DNA of 64,000 bases from Paenibacillus glycanilyticus (lineage in GTDB: Bacteria > Bacillota > Bacilli > Paenibacillales > Paenibacillaceae): NCBI RefSeq assembly GCF_030161375.1, contig NZ_BSSQ01000035.1, forward strand, positions 1-64,000, read 5' to 3'. The notes below the pieces were generated by a model that was not told the DNA's origin, made no database searches, and worked only from the letters and a program-made list of their open reading frames with translations. The translations under genes and the position numbers were made by a program. Positions 1 through 7,717 of the stretch are shown here, one piece after another (position 1 is the stretch's first letter; each line of letters opens with the position of its first letter).

Positions 1-39
1 ACACTAACTCAGTGTCCACTTTCTTGACAGAGGTCCAAA

Positions 40-53
40 CAGCACGTGTGCTG
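40..53. promoter_or_regulatory. 14-bp perfect palindrome at window edge
   Basis: CAGCACGTGTGCTG reads the same on both strands. It lies downstream of the carboxypeptidase terminator in the otherwise featureless first 134 bases, where I see no gene. It could be an operator for a gene left of the window, or chance. Function unknown. Confidence 0.3.
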
Positions 54-134
54 GAAAGTAGCTAATTAAGAGGAATTAACCGACTTACAGCCGGTGTGAT
101 GGAGTAGCATGCGGTGAAAATGGCCAAATACAAA

Positions 135-160
135 CAAAAAACCGCCCCTTCCGGGGCGGC
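135..160 (-). terminator. Rho-independent terminator of the M32 carboxypeptidase gene
   Basis: A 7-bp GC stem (CCGCCCC / GGGGCGG, loop TTCC) is preceded on the plus strand by six A residues, giving a U-run on the minus-strand transcript. It lies 20 bases past the carboxypeptidase stop codon. Confidence 0.85.
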
Positions 161-179
161 CGCGCTTTTACAGCTTATT

Positions 180-1694
180 TTACAGCTTATAAATGTCTTT
201 GTATTTGCGCTCGAGGTAATTCACCAGGTGCTGCGGATCTAGCGGTTTGCCGGAGATGCCCTGAATGAGCTCAGACGGTGACTTCAGCTTGCCGTATTTG
301 TAGATCCGTTCCGTCAGCCACTCCTTAATGGGAAGAAGCTCGCCGCGGCCCACCAGGTTCCAGAAGCCATCAAGCTCCCGCTCCATCGTGTCCGCGATTT
401 GCGCGGCGTACATGTTGCCTAGCGAATACGACGGGAAGTAACCAAAAGCGCCGCCTGACCAGTGAACATCTTGCAGCACGCCTTCCGCGTTGTTTGGAGG
501 AACAATCCCCAAATATTCTTTGTATTTGTCATTCCAGATGGCCGGCAGATCGGCTGCCTTGGCGCCTTCATTAAAGATCATCTTCTCGATCTCATAACGG
601 ATAATAATGTGCAGGTTATAAGTAAGCTCGTCTGCTTCAATCCGAATCAGCGACGGCTCCACGACATTGATGCCGCGGTAAAATTGCTCAACGGACACGT
701 CCAGCTGACCTGGGAATTGCTCCTGCAGCTTGCCGAAATATTGTTCCCAGAACGGCTTGCTGCGTCCGATGACATTTTCCCAGAACCGCGACTGCGATTC
801 GTGAATGCCCATCGAAGTCCCCGTGCATAGCGTAGTGCCAATGAGCTCCTGCATAAGGTTTTGCTCGTACAAGGCATGTCCGCCTTCATGGATCGTGCCA
901 AACAACGCGCTTGTCACATCGTCTTCCAGATAACGGGTCGTGATGCGCACATCGCCGGGGTTCAGCCCCGTCGCAAACGGATGAACGCTCTCGTCCAGTC
1001 TGCCGGCTTCGAAGTTGTAACCCATCTGGTTCAGAATAAACAAGCTGAACTTTTTCTGCGCTTGCTTGTCATAATTCTGTCTCAGGAAAGACGTATCCGG
1101 TTGATGAGGAGATGCCGCAATCGCCGCAGCGAGCGGAACGAGCTGCTCGCGCAAACCGCCAAATACGCGGTCGAGTTCAGCTGTTGTCATCCCCGGCTCA
1201 TATTGGTCAAGCAAAGTATCGTAGCGTGTAGCTTTAGGTCCCCACAGATCAATAAATTGCTGCGTATAATCAATTACTTTCTCCAGCAGCGGCTGGAAGC
1301 TGGCGTAATCGTTATTTGCTTTCGCTTCCTCCCATTTGGATTCCGCTTGCGACGAGAGAACGACATATTCCTGATAAAGTTTCGGCGGAATTTTGACGCT
1401 TCGATCATAGTCTTTACGCGTTTCACTGACAAGCTTCCGCTCGATTTCCGACAATTGTGCTTGGGCGGCAGGCTGCTCCAGCTCATTCAAATATTCGCCA
1501 AGTTCCGGCGACGTCGATAGCTTGAACATATCGCCGGACAATGCGCCGATCACTTCCGAACGGGTATCCATCCCTTTGCGCGGCGCGCCGGTCCGAAGAT
1601 CCCAATACAACACGCCAAGCGCTTCCTCGTAGCTCTTAATCTTGCGTATAGTCTCCATGAACTTTGCTGTTGTTGAATCGTTATGTACCGTCAT
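180..1694 (-). CDS. M32 family metallocarboxypeptidase (carboxypeptidase Taq type)
   Basis: A cytoplasmic zinc carboxypeptidase that removes C-terminal amino acids with broad specificity. The M32 zinc motif HEGGH is visible in GTIHEGGHALYEQ, followed about 30 residues later by the family segment GIHESQSRFWENVIGR, which supplies the third ligand region. At 504 residues it matches the usual family size (about 500). There is no signal peptide. The reading frame extends 47 codons upstream, but the start at 1694 (MTVHNDSTT) is preceded by a good GGAAGGTGG ribosome site and the upstream residues do not look like M32 sequence. It diverges from the Fe-S-type gene and ends at a strong terminator. Family assignment is firm; the peptide substrate is not known. 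Confidence 0.95.
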   Translation of the reverse strand: MTVHNDSTTAKFMETIRKIKSYEEALGVLYWDLRTGAPRKGMDTRSEVIGALSGDMFKLSTSPELGEYLNELEQPAAQAQLSEIERKLVSETRKDYDRSVKIPPKLYQEYVVLSSQAESKWEEAKANNDYASFQPLLEKVIDYTQQFIDLWGPKATRYDTLLDQYEPGMTTAELDRVFGGLREQLVPLAAAIAASPHQPDTSFLRQNYDKQAQKKFSLFILNQMGYNFEAGRLDESVHPFATGLNPGDVRITTRYLEDDVTSALFGTIHEGGHALYEQNLMQELIGTTLCTGTSMGIHESQSRFWENVIGRSKPFWEQYFGKLQEQFPGQLDVSVEQFYRGINVVEPSLIRIEADELTYNLHIIIRYEIEKMIFNEGAKAADLPAIWNDKYKEYLGIVPPNNAEGVLQDVHWSGGAFGYFPSYSLGNMYAAQIADTMERELDGFWNLVGRGELLPIKEWLTERIYKYGKLKSPSELIQGISGKPLDPQHLVNYLERKYKDIYKL

Positions 1695-1746
1695 GTTTCT
1701 TCCACCTTCCCTGTTCCAAATTTGCTCATTTAATGCAGAGCATAAC

Positions 1747-1775
1747 TTGATCTTACCGATTACAAAACGTATAAT
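1747..1775 (+). promoter_or_regulatory. SigA-type promoter for the Fe-S biogenesis-like gene
   Basis: TTGATC and a perfect TATAAT are separated by 17 bp, ending about 50 bp before the ATG at 1828. The site overlaps almost base for base with an opposing promoter. Confidence 0.75.
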
Positions 1776-1778
1776 CAA
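1750..1778 (-). promoter_or_regulatory. SigA-type promoter for the carboxypeptidase gene
   Basis: On the minus strand TTGATT and TAAGAT are 17 bp apart, about 55 bp upstream of the ATG at 1694. It occupies the same bases as the divergent promoter at 1747-1775, so the two probably cannot be bound by polymerase at the same time. Confidence 0.6.
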
Positions 1779-1827
1779 CTTTAACCTTTTCGTCATTAGT
1801 AGAGTAGAAAGAAGGAGAGGAACCTGC

Positions 1828-2148
1828 ATGCGCATTACTTTTACTCCTGCTGCCGTAGAGGCATTGACCCCTTACATAGAGGATGGCCAAAAGCAGCTTA
1901 AGCTGCTGCATGATACCGAAGGCTGCGGCTGCGTCATGAGCGGCGTGCCTGCTCTTCAATTGATTGAGCAAGGCGGTCCCGACGACCGTTTGGCCCAAGG
2001 CGATCCGTTCCCGTTCTGGTTCGAACCTCGTCACGAGGTGTTTTTTGAACCGGAGCTTCGCATTGATTATAATGCCGAACGGTATGCCTACAGCCTTAAG
2101 AGCGATAACCAAATCTATACGCTCAACCTGCGTTTTGTGAAGAACTAA
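1828..2148 (+). CDS. Iron-sulfur cluster biosynthesis family protein (YqkB-like)
   Basis: A small 106-residue protein of the HesB/IscA core fold as found in the Bacillus YqkB group. The N-terminal segment MRITFTPAAVEALTPYI and the segment DTEGCGCVMSGVPAL are typical of that group. Unlike true A-type carriers, it lacks the C-terminal CxC, so a role as an Fe-S carrier is uncertain. The start at 1828 follows AGAAGGAGAGG; an in-frame upstream extension to 1642 overlaps the divergent carboxypeptidase gene and is unlikely to be used. A strong promoter lies just upstream. The carbonic anhydrase gene follows after 32 bp and may be co-transcribed. Confidence 0.85.
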   Translation: MRITFTPAAVEALTPYIEDGQKQLKLLHDTEGCGCVMSGVPALQLIEQGGPDDRLAQGDPFPFWFEPRHEVFFEPELRIDYNAERYAYSLKSDNQIYTLNLRFVKN

Positions 2149-2180
2149 TTACGAATCATAATCATCAGGAGGTTATTCTA

Positions 2181-2750
2181 ATGAGCAATCTGGAAAAAAT
2201 CTTGAACCACAACAAAGCTTTTGTTGAAAACAAAGAATATGAGCAATACCTGACTGATAAATTCCCTAACCGCAAGATCGTAGTTGTCACTTGTATGGAC
2301 ACTCGCCTTGTAGAACTTCTGCCTAAAGCTCTTAACCTGAAGAACGGCGATGCCAAAGTTATCAAAAATGCCGGAGCGATTATTACGCAGCCATTCGGCA
2401 ACATCATGCGCAGCGTACTGGTAGCCTTGTATGAGCTCGGGGCTGACGAAGTATTCATCATCGCGCATCATGGCTGCGGCATGACGGGCATCGATCCGGA
2501 GACGGTGGTTGGCCACATGCTGGAGCGCGGAATCCCGGATCAAACCATTAATACGCTTCGCAATTCCGGCGTTGACCTGAACCGTTGGCTGACCGGCTTC
2601 GACAACCTGCAAGACAGCGTTGAGAAAAGCGTAAGCATTGTGCGCAACCATCCGCTTCTGCCGCCGAACACGCCGGTTCACGGCCTTGCGATCCACCCGG
2701 AAACAGGCGCGCTTGATCTCATCGTTGACGGCTATCAGCATCTGAAATAA
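2181..2750 (+). CDS. Beta-class carbonic anhydrase
   Basis: Interconverts CO2 and bicarbonate in the cytoplasm. The 189-residue protein carries the beta-class zinc ligands C38 (in TCMDTR, with the Asp40-Arg42 dyad) and H96/C99 (in AHHGCG). The size and motif spacing fit the small Bacillus-type enzymes. An AGGAGG site sits 7 bases before the ATG. It lies 32 bp after the Fe-S-type gene and is closed by a strong terminator. In this genome context it may supply bicarbonate to carboxylases; that role is inference. Confidence 0.95.
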   Translation: MSNLEKILNHNKAFVENKEYEQYLTDKFPNRKIVVVTCMDTRLVELLPKALNLKNGDAKVIKNAGAIITQPFGNIMRSVLVALYELGADEVFIIAHHGCGMTGIDPETVVGHMLERGIPDQTINTLRNSGVDLNRWLTGFDNLQDSVEKSVSIVRNHPLLPPNTPVHGLAIHPETGALDLIVDGYQHLK

Positions 2751-2760
2751 GAGAGACAGC

Positions 2761-2806
2761 AAAGGAACCGAACCCGTGGTTAATTCACGGTCCGGTTCCT
2801 TTTTTT
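2761..2806 (+). terminator. Rho-independent terminator, shared by convergent genes
   Basis: A long stem (AAGGAACCG... with matching ...CGGTTCCTT, inner CCGTG/CACGG) is followed by a T-run. It terminates the carbonic anhydrase gene. The stop codon and last codons of the convergent DUF309 gene lie inside it (loop and right arm). Confidence 0.9.
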
Positions 2807-3319
2807 CGCTTCTATCGCTGCCGCGCGTTCCGCTACAACATCGCTTCGGTCGCGCAGCTTATGGCGATGGATCAGGGACTCTTCATGAAGAGGACTCGTT
2901 CTCCCCCAATCTACCGCAAGTGACTGGCATTGCCGCAAACATTGCTCCTCCAGCTGAGGATCCGTAACGGTTAACGTCATGTCTTGATACGGTATCGGCT
3001 CCCCCTGCCCTGCATGCAATCGTTCATAGCTAAGCTTCAGATCCGCAAGAGCCCTTGCGCCATCCAGGCCTAACTCATCCAGGGATTGCTCGCCGAGCTT
3101 CTCCAATGCTTTTTCGTACATCTTAATAGCGCCTTTCCAGTTGCCCCGCCGTTCATGATATAAACCCACGGCAAGCTGGATCAATCCAACCCAAATCGCG
3201 GACCGCGGATCGCCTGGATGCTCCTTCCAATATTCCTCCAGCAGCTCGTGACATTCGAAGAAATCGCGCGTCCCGTTAAATTGCACCAAATACGAAACAT
3301 AAGCGGATGGATACGTCAT
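2780..3319 (-). CDS. DUF309 domain-containing protein
   Basis: A 179-residue protein with the DUF309 signature near the N-terminus (NGTRDFFECHELLEEYW) followed by a helical segment with GLIQLAVGLYHERRGN. The conserved HxxxE helix suggests a metal- or ligand-binding helical bundle, but no activity is established for the family. The C-terminal half, rich in charged residues, is less conserved. The start at 3319 follows GGGGAG. The 3' end, including the stop codon, overlaps the terminator of the convergent carbonic anhydrase gene. Function unknown. Confidence 0.85.
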   Translation of the reverse strand: MTYPSAYVSYLVQFNGTRDFFECHELLEEYWKEHPGDPRSAIWVGLIQLAVGLYHERRGNWKGAIKMYEKALEKLGEQSLDELGLDGARALADLKLSYERLHAGQGEPIPYQDMTLTVTDPQLEEQCLRQCQSLAVDWGRTSPLHEESLIHRHKLRDRSDVVAERAAAIEAKKRNRTVN

Positions 3320-3456
3320 AGAGCTTCTCCCCTTTGCATATATATGATTTGGAACATTGTGTACAAAAATATTTTGAAACCTCCGTTAATATTAGCCGTA
3401 AATGTGTATCATAGCAACGAATGAGCTACACATCGAAGCAGGAGGAGACGTACACA

Positions 3457-3885
3457 ATGAGAAAAGGGTTACTGGTCATCATGGCTTTCGCTTTGTTCCT
3501 GACATTTGGTCTAGGACAAGCGGACGCGGCGAAACGAGGCGGCGGATTCAAATCTCCGAAACAAAGCTACACGCAAACACCTAAGAAACAAGCGAACGTG
3601 CAAGAATCTACAACGGGAACAAAGACTGGCGCTACAACGAATAAGACCGGCGCTACAACGACGAACAAAGGATTTTTCGGCGGCGGCAGCTTTATGAAAG
3701 GCATGCTCGTTGGCGGTCTGGCTGGTATGTTGTTTGGCGGTCTGATCGGCAATATGGGCGGCATGGGTCAGTTCTTCGGCCTTCTCATTAACCTGATTGC
3801 GATTTTTGTCCTTGTAAGAATCGTTATTTCGTTGTTCAGAATGTTTAAGAAAAAAAATAATCCCGATACACGGAGACCTTATTAA
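3457..3885 (+). CDS. Small secreted or membrane protein, Gly-rich
   Basis: 142 residues. It has a signal peptide (MRKGLLVIMAFALFLTFG, cleavage near ADA-AK), then a Lys/Thr/Gln-rich stretch containing a repeated KTGATT motif, a Gly/Met-rich hydrophobic segment (GMLVGGLAGMLFGGLIG) and a terminal membrane helix with a basic tail. The layout resembles the N-terminal part of Tim44-like bacterial membrane proteins, but no Tim44 catalytic or import domain follows. The start at 3457 follows AGGAGGAGA; a start 12 codons earlier lacks such a site. Its stop overlaps the next start by one base, so the two genes are translationally coupled. Function unknown. Confidence 0.75.
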   Translation: MRKGLLVIMAFALFLTFGLGQADAAKRGGGFKSPKQSYTQTPKKQANVQESTTGTKTGATTNKTGATTTNKGFFGGGSFMKGMLVGGLAGMLFGGLIGNMGGMGQFFGLLINLIAIFVLVRIVISLFRMFKKKNNPDTRRPY

Positions 3886-4169
3886 TGATCAGAATATTCA
3901 CGGACGAAATTATTAATGCCGTTTGTCTGCACATGGCAGATCGAAGAGGCGTGCAACCTTCGGACGTGGAGGTGCAGCTGGCTTGGGAAGAAGAGTACGG
4001 CTTCACCGCAGAAGTATGGGTAAGTGGTCGGAGCCAATACATCATCGAAGCAAATCTGCTCGAGGCGATCGAGCAATATATGTACCGGCAGTACAACCGC
4101 CGCGTCTTCCGCTCCAACATCAAGCTTGATGTGGACGAAGAAGAAATGTGGGCGGATATCGAAGAATAA
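3885..4169 (+). CDS. YxcD-like (DUF2653) small cytoplasmic protein
   Basis: 94 residues, acidic, without signal peptide or membrane segment. The sequence from MIRIFTDEIINAVCLHMA to the acidic C-terminus fits the DUF2653/YxcD family of Bacillus, for which no function is known to me. TAATG links it to the preceding membrane-protein gene (1-base overlap), so the pair should be made together. A terminator begins at the next base after the stop. Confidence 0.75.
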   Translation: MIRIFTDEIINAVCLHMADRRGVQPSDVEVQLAWEEEYGFTAEVWVSGRSQYIIEANLLEAIEQYMYRQYNRRVFRSNIKLDVDEEEMWADIEE

Positions 4170-4212
4170 AGCAAAAGCCTCCAGTCCATCAGGCCTGGAG
4201 GCTTTTGCTTTG
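4170..4212 (+). terminator. Rho-independent terminator
   Basis: A 15-bp perfect stem (AGCAAAAGCCTCCAG / CTGGAGGCTTTTGCT) starts one base after the YxcD-like stop codon. The T-run is short. It may also serve the convergent icmF gene, whose stop is 90 bp away; nothing else is visible in 4213-4301. Confidence 0.8.
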
Positions 4213-4301
4213 CTATCTATCCGTTTGTTGCTCCTCTTCCCTTCTCTTTCGATCATTAGCCCATGCCCGGTCAACCGCTTCTTGCGCAATCTAGTTGCGA
4301 T

Positions 4302-7300
4302 TCACATATTCCTTCTATATTGTCCGCCGATCTCAAATAACGTGCCTGTAATTTGACCGATGGATGCGTATTTCACCGCTTCCATTAAAGCTTCAAACAG
4401 GTTGCCGCCTGACACCGCCGTATGCTTCAGCTCTTCCAGCGCTAGCGCGCATACCTCTTCATGCTTCGTCTGGAACGCCTGTAATTGCTTGATTTGAGCC
4501 TGCTTTTCCTCTTCGGTCGAACGGGCAAGCTCGAGTTCCGAGTGGAATTGTTCCGGATTAGGGTTAAGGAACGTATTCACGCCAATAATCGGAAGCTCCC
4601 CGGCATGTTTTTTCTGCTCGTAATATAACGACTCTTCTTGAATTTTGCCCCGCTGATATTGCGTTTCCATCGCGCCAAGCACGCCGCCCCGTTCATGAAT
4701 CCGGATAAACTCCTGAAGCACGGCCTCCTCCATTAGGTCGGTTAGCTCTTCCACGATAAAAGAACCCTGCAACGGATTTTCGTTCTTCGCAAGTCCGAAC
4801 TCCCGGTTAATAATGAGCTGAATGGCCATTGCCCTCCTTACGGAATTTTCGGTAGGCGTGGTTACAGCCTCGTCATATGCGTTGGTATGAAGAGAATTGC
4901 AATTGTCATAGGTCGCCATTAGCGCCTGCAGCGTGGTCCGGATATCATTGAAATCCATTTCCTGCGCATGCAGCGAACGTCCCGAAGTCTGAATATGGTA
5001 TTTCAGCTTTTGACTCCGTTCGTTGCCCCCGTATTTATGTTTCATGACGGTTGCCCAAATGCGCCTCGCGACGCGCCCCATCACGCTGTATTCGGGATCA
5101 AGCCCGTTGCTGAAGAAGAACGACAGGTTGGGGGCAAAATCATCGATCTTCATGCCTCTGGCCAAGTAATACTCGACATAAGTAAAACCGTTCGCAAGCG
5201 TGAATGCCAGCTGCGTAACCGGATTGGCACCCGCTTCCGCGATATGATAACCGCTTATGCTGACCGAATAATAATGGCGTACGCCGTGATCGATAAAGTA
5301 TTGCTGGACATCTCCCATCATTTTGAGCGAAAATTCCGTACTGAAAATGCAGGTGTTTTGTCCCTGATCCTCCTTCAAAATATCGGCCTGCACGGTCCCG
5401 CGAACTGATCGCATAGCCGCTGTTTTGATGTCCTGATACTCCGTCTCGTCTGGCTGCCGGCCATTTGCGTTCGCGAATTTCTCCGCCTGCTGATCAATCG
5501 CGGTATTCATAAACATGGCGAGCAAGATAGGCGCCGGTCCGTTAATCGTCATGGAGACGCTGACGGAAGGCTCGCAGAGATCAAACCCCGCGTACAGCTT
5601 TTTCATATCCTCAAGCGTGCATACGTTAACCCCGCTGTTCCCTATTCTTCCGTAAATATCAGGCCGGTCGCTTGGATCCTGCCCGTACAGCGTGACGCTG
5701 TCGAAGGCGGTTGACAAACGTTTCGCTTCATCGTTCCGGCACAGATAATGAAAGCGGCGATTGGTCCGCTCGGGAGTGCCTTCACCGGCAAATTGGCGTT
5801 TGGGATCCTCATCCGTTCGCTTGAATGCAAATACGCCTGCCGTATACGGGAAGTAACCCGGCAAATTTTCCAAGAGCAGCCATCGCAGCAACTCTCCTGG
5901 ATCATGAAATTTTGGAAGGCTTACTCTTGGAACGGCGCTCCCCGAAAGCGATTCCAGCGTAACGGGGCGGTAAGCATTGCGGACCGTCGGCCACTCGGCA
6001 AGCAGCTTCCGGCAGTTCGGATTAAGCTCGGCTTCCCACTCCGCCACCATCGCATCAAGCTTTTCCGAGAAAAGGGAAGTTTCTTCTCTGGTCAAGAGGC
6101 GCCCCTGATTCGCATAGAAAAGCTGCCTGGTTCCTTTCAATTGCGTGATCGTCCGCACGACTGCAACTTGCTCCTCGATAAACGCTTTATACTGCCGTAC
6201 CGTAAGAACAATTTCCCGTAAATAGCCGATTCTCTCCTGCGGAATGATTGCATTCTTAAACGTATTCCCGATTGCATTGCCCATAGTCCCGCTGGTAGAG
6301 ATCTCTACCGGACGCAACGGCCAGCTGCCTTTCCTCTCCACAAGCTTCATCACATGCCGAAAAAGCGTCGTTACGCCTTGATCGTTGAACTGGCTAGCAA
6401 TCGTTCCAAACACGGGAAGTTGCTCATTCGGCACCGATTCAAGCCGTTTGCTTCTTCTGTATTGTTTGCGTACATCCCTTAGAGCGTCCTCGGAGCCTTG
6501 ACGCTCGAATTTATTGATGACGATAACATCCGCATAATCGATCATGTCGATTTTTTCAAGTTGGCTGGCCGCTCCGTATTCACTGGTCATCACGTACATC
6601 GCAATATCGCACAAATCAACAATAGCGGCATCTCCTTGGCCAATCCCGCTTGTCTCGACAATAACGAAGTCATAACCGGCATGCTTAACGACGGCAATCG
6701 CATCGCTTGTTGCGTCGCTAATCTCCGACTTCGACTTCCTGGTTGCCATGCTTCGCATATAAGCGCGCGGATCATGGATGGCGTTCATTCGAATTCGGTC
6801 CCCTAGCAAGGCTCCTCCCGATTTCATCTTGGTTGGATCTACCGAGATAACCGCAATGGAGCGGTTCGGATAATAATCCAAATACCGGCGCACAAGCTCG
6901 TCGGTCAGCGAGCTTTTGCCCGCGCCTCCCGTTCCCGTTATGCCTAGCACGGGTACTTCCGGCATCTGCCCGCGAAGCTGCTCTAGAGCTGCCGCCGTGC
7001 AGGCATCAACCTCTCTTCTTGCGGCCACATCCTCCGCGGCGGTGATTAGTCTTGCCGCAGCCCCCCAGTTGCGCTGCTTCAACAGCTTGAGATCAAGCTC
7101 TGCCTGTCTTGGCGTGGGATGATCGCAAGCCTCTATCATATGGTTGATCATCCCCTGCAGCCCCATAACGCGGCCGTCCTCAGGGGAGAATACTTTGGCG
7201 ATACCGTAACGATGCAAAGCCTCGATCTCGGAAGGGATAATAACGCCCCCTCCACCCGCATAAATCCGAATATGGCCTGCCCCGGCCTGCTTAAGCACGT

Positions 7301-7550
7301 CATGCATGTAGGTTAAATATTCAATATGCCCGCCCTGATAGGAGCTAATCGCAATCCCTTGCACATCCTCCTGAATGGCAGCGCTAGTTACTTCCTGAAC
7401 CGACCGGTTATGGCCCAGATGGATAACTTCCACGCCTGATGCTTGCAGAATCCGTCTCATAATATTAATGGATGCGTCATGACCGTCAAACAAAGCGGCG
7501 GCTGTAATAAAGCGTACATGGTTTTGCGGGCGATACACGGGTATTTCCAT
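4302..7550 (-). CDS. icmF: Fused isobutyryl-CoA mutase (B12-dependent, with G-protein chaperone domain)
   Basis: Interconverts isobutyryl-CoA and n-butyryl-CoA with adenosylcobalamin. The 1082-residue chain has the IcmF domain order: N-terminal B12-binding domain (DGHDASINI, His24 as cobalt ligand), a MeaB-like GTPase (Walker A GTGGAGKSS near 208; G4-type NKFE), and a C-terminal methylmalonyl-CoA-mutase-type barrel. This order separates it from ordinary methylmalonyl-CoA mutase. The start follows GGGAG. It appears to be a single-gene unit; I saw no cobalamin riboswitch in the short upstream region. It may link branched-chain acyl-CoA metabolism to central metabolism; activity on pivalyl- or isovaleryl-CoA, known for some IcmFs, cannot be judged here. 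Confidence 0.95.
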   Translation of the reverse strand: MEIPVYRPQNHVRFITAAALFDGHDASINIMRRILQASGVEVIHLGHNRSVQEVTSAAIQEDVQGIAISSYQGGHIEYLTYMHDVLKQAGAGHIRIYAGGGGVIIPSEIEALHRYGIAKVFSPEDGRVMGLQGMINHMIEACDHPTPRQAELDLKLLKQRNWGAAARLITAAEDVAARREVDACTAAALEQLRGQMPEVPVLGITGTGGAGKSSLTDELVRRYLDYYPNRSIAVISVDPTKMKSGGALLGDRIRMNAIHDPRAYMRSMATRKSKSEISDATSDAIAVVKHAGYDFVIVETSGIGQGDAAIVDLCDIAMYVMTSEYGAASQLEKIDMIDYADVIVINKFERQGSEDALRDVRKQYRRSKRLESVPNEQLPVFGTIASQFNDQGVTTLFRHVMKLVERKGSWPLRPVEISTSGTMGNAIGNTFKNAIIPQERIGYLREIVLTVRQYKAFIEEQVAVVRTITQLKGTRQLFYANQGRLLTREETSLFSEKLDAMVAEWEAELNPNCRKLLAEWPTVRNAYRPVTLESLSGSAVPRVSLPKFHDPGELLRWLLLENLPGYFPYTAGVFAFKRTDEDPKRQFAGEGTPERTNRRFHYLCRNDEAKRLSTAFDSVTLYGQDPSDRPDIYGRIGNSGVNVCTLEDMKKLYAGFDLCEPSVSVSMTINGPAPILLAMFMNTAIDQQAEKFANANGRQPDETEYQDIKTAAMRSVRGTVQADILKEDQGQNTCIFSTEFSLKMMGDVQQYFIDHGVRHYYSVSISGYHIAEAGANPVTQLAFTLANGFTYVEYYLARGMKIDDFAPNLSFFFSNGLDPEYSVMGRVARRIWATVMKHKYGGNERSQKLKYHIQTSGRSLHAQEMDFNDIRTTLQALMATYDNCNSLHTNAYDEAVTTPTENSVRRAMAIQLIINREFGLAKNENPLQGSFIVEELTDLMEEAVLQEFIRIHERGGVLGAMETQYQRGKIQEESLYYEQKKHAGELPIIGVNTFLNPNPEQFHSELELARSTEEEKQAQIKQLQAFQTKHEEVCALALEELKHTAVSGGNLFEALMEAVKYASIGQITGTLFEIGGQYRRNM

Positions 7551-7645
7551 CGTTGCTCCCGCCCTTCCAATAAGGTATATCGCTTCGACTCCATCCTTCC
7601 TATTATTACAGTATTCGTCTGAGAGCCAGTGATGTTACTAACCGC

Positions 7646-7700
7646 AAAAAAGCATCCCCCTTCCAGGCAACAGATGACCTCTGCCGTGAACGGGAATGCT
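7646..7700 (-). terminator. Probable terminator of the ketosynthase operon
   Basis: Outer arms AGCAT...ATGCT with CCC/GGG and an inner stem GGCA/TGCC; six A residues on the left give a U-run on the minus transcript. It is followed by about 95 bp with no clear gene before icmF. Confidence 0.6.
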
Positions 7701-7717
7701 TATTGTACGGACTAAGT

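Noticed and set aside
1..40. TGTCCACTTTCTTGACAGAGG at the left edge resembles the end of an IS3-type element.
   Set aside because: No transposase fragment or partner terminal repeat is visible in the window, and I cannot verify the match from memory. ACACT...AGTGT at 1-15 is also too short to interpret.
4024..4356. 110-codon plus-strand frame running through the YxcD-like gene and its terminator.
   Set aside because: It overlaps a well-supported gene in another frame, crosses a strong terminator and has no ribosome site or protein-like composition.
7551..7645. Search for a cobalamin riboswitch ahead of the B12-dependent icmF gene.
   Set aside because: The gap is too short and lacks the B12-box-like segments and extended pairing expected for that riboswitch.
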